Positions 63,031 through 64,000 of a DNA stretch of 64,000 nt are shown here, piece by piece; the stretch's first letter is position 1, and each line of letters opens with the position of its first letter. The stretch lies in the NCBI GenBank assembly GCA_033557465.1, contig CM066033.1, positions 708,941,637 to 709,005,636 on the forward strand, in the 5' to 3' direction. The notes under the pieces were generated by a model. That model was not told the origin of the DNA and made no database searches. It saw only the letters and a list, made by a program, of their open reading frames with translations. The stretch comes from Ichthyophis bannanicus (lineage: Eukaryota > Chordata > Amphibia > Gymnophiona > Ichthyophiidae). A program made the position numbers and the translations under genes.

Positions 63031-64000
63031 TTCTCCAGGACCAAGCAGGAAGTCAGTCCTCACTTATGGGTGACGTCGGCGCCGACGGAGCCCTCGCGGA
63101 GCAATTTTCCCCAGCTTTCAAAGAAAGCCTTTGGGAATTGCAGCGCGCATGCGCGGTCGTCTTCCCGCCCGAAGGTGCCATCTTAGCCAGTCTTCTTTTT
63201 TCCGCAGAGCCCTACAGACGTCCCCGTCTTGTCCCCGCGAAAAAGTTGATTTTCTTCTTTATTTTATCCTTTTTTCCTTCGGTTCGACGCCGATCTTTTT
63301 CCCGCCCGGACTCGCGACGCCGGTCCCGAGTCCTCTTACTTTTTTCGGTTTTTCTGACTTAGTCAGCTTTCGTTTTCGGTTTTTCCCTGGCAGCCCGGTC
63401 CTTTGACCTCGCAGGGGCCCTTTTTCCCCCGATGGCTGCCAGTGGGTTTAAGCGGTGTGGTCGGTGTGACCGAAATATGTCACTAACCGACACACACGAC
63501 TTTTGCCTCCGCTGCCTGGGCCCGGATCATGAGGAACTGATCTGTGGGCCCTGCAGCAAAATGTCCTCGAAGGCGTTGAGAAGTCGGCGGCATCAGCGTG
63601 AGAGAATCTTCGCTGACCCCAGCCGTACCCGGACCTCGTCGGAGGCCTCCGCGTCGAAGGGCTCCAGCTCGGACCGTCGCCGGAGTTCCTCCGACCGGGG
63701 TTCTCCCTCCGGGGACCATCGTCGGAAGGTGAAACCCGCGAGGGCGGCGTCGGTGGACGCTCCTGGTTCCGCGAGGGCCAGGTCGCATAGCCCCGACAGC
63801 CGCCCCGGGTCCTTGGAGAAGGAACACATCCCGAAGCGACCTCGCCTGGAGTCGGAGATGCCTGCCCGGGTAAGTCCTGTGGTCCTTCTGGACTCGCCTC
63901 CGTGACAGCCGACGTCGGGCCCGACGCCGTCGGGGCCCGAGTCGGGGGCTGCTGGGTCACCTGAGCTCGGACTCAGGTTGACGGCCTTGGAGAGCAGACT
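63031..64000 (+). mobile_element. DIRS element E, start only, GC-rich subfamily
   Basis: The left terminus starts TTCTCCAGGACCAAGCAGG and carries the palindrome GTCGGCGCCGAC at about 63076-63087. GCGCATGCGC at 63143-63152 also occurs in the DIRS D terminal regions. Gag follows at 63432, and the rest is beyond the window. Plus orientation, opposite to A-D. Base composition (CG-rich) and gag sequence show it is a separate subfamily. Confidence 0.85.
63432..64000 (+). pseudogene. gag: DIRS gag-like ORF1, one stop (element E)
   Basis: The frame from MAASGFKRCGRC has the cluster CGRC, LTDTHDFCLRCLGPDH, CGPC, the same as in DIRS A-D, then a Ser/Arg-rich low-complexity stretch (SSSDRRRSSSDRGSPSG). 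A TGA at 63903-63905 ends the 157-residue frame, but the same frame stays open to the window end (SGPESGAAGSPELGLRL), so the stop is likely a mutation in a longer gag. Confidence 0.8.

Overview
The window is a vertebrate chromosome segment made almost entirely of transposable elements. No host gene, tRNA or rRNA can be supported. The mixture includes several DIRS tyrosine-recombinase retrotransposons, CR1, L2, RTE/BovB, R4/Dong-like and L1-like LINEs, a Penelope-like element, hAT and Harbinger DNA transposons, a MIR-like SINE and one endogenous retrovirus (ERV). Such richness, especially in DIRS, suggests an amphibian, possibly a caecilian. That assignment is an inference from repeat content, not a demonstrated match.

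Layout. 1-2401: the gag end of a minus-strand DIRS (A). 2402-5141: LINE debris. About 5205-10142: an old, decayed plus-strand DIRS (F), interrupted by a hAT MITE and an L2-like fragment. 10085-10810: a BovB-like tail split by a MIR-like SINE. 10811-14170: a minus-strand CR1 with decayed ORF1 and ORF2. 14609-18773: a minus-strand L1-type ORF1 copy, split by a 2.6 kb hAT element (15680-18258) that carries a Harbinger-like MITE, a minisatellite and a 440 bp palindrome. 18774-27511: a minus-strand CR1-like LINE split by DIRS B (19009-24776). 27512-30655: a plus-strand, nearly intact paralogue of that LINE, head to head with it. 30656-33765: a Harbinger-like element and a Penelope-like fragment. 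33885-53130: a G-rich minisatellite split by DIRS C (34225-49446), which itself contains the ERV (36874-46460), and by an L2-like LINE (49447-52583). 53150-60370: a duplicated unique-looking segment whose second copy is split by DIRS D (54600-60193). 60700-63030: a hAT end, an old DIRS-type inverted repeat, an L1-type ORF1 and an inserted L2 tail. 63031-64000: the start of a GC-rich plus-strand DIRS (E).

DIRS A-D share one design. Inverted termini flank gag, then an RT/RNase H/methyltransferase ORF, then a tyrosine recombinase ORF. An internal complementary region next to the right terminus carries the two element ends joined together. In B and D the flanks rejoin without target duplication when compared with an uninterrupted paralogue, as expected for recombinase-mediated integration.

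The ERV is gamma-like in layout (gag, in-frame TGA, pro-pol, env; one CCHC knuckle; 4 bp target duplication) but has a primer-binding site matching tRNA-Lys3. Its LTRs are nearly identical, so it is young, yet its frames are interrupted by single-base shifts.
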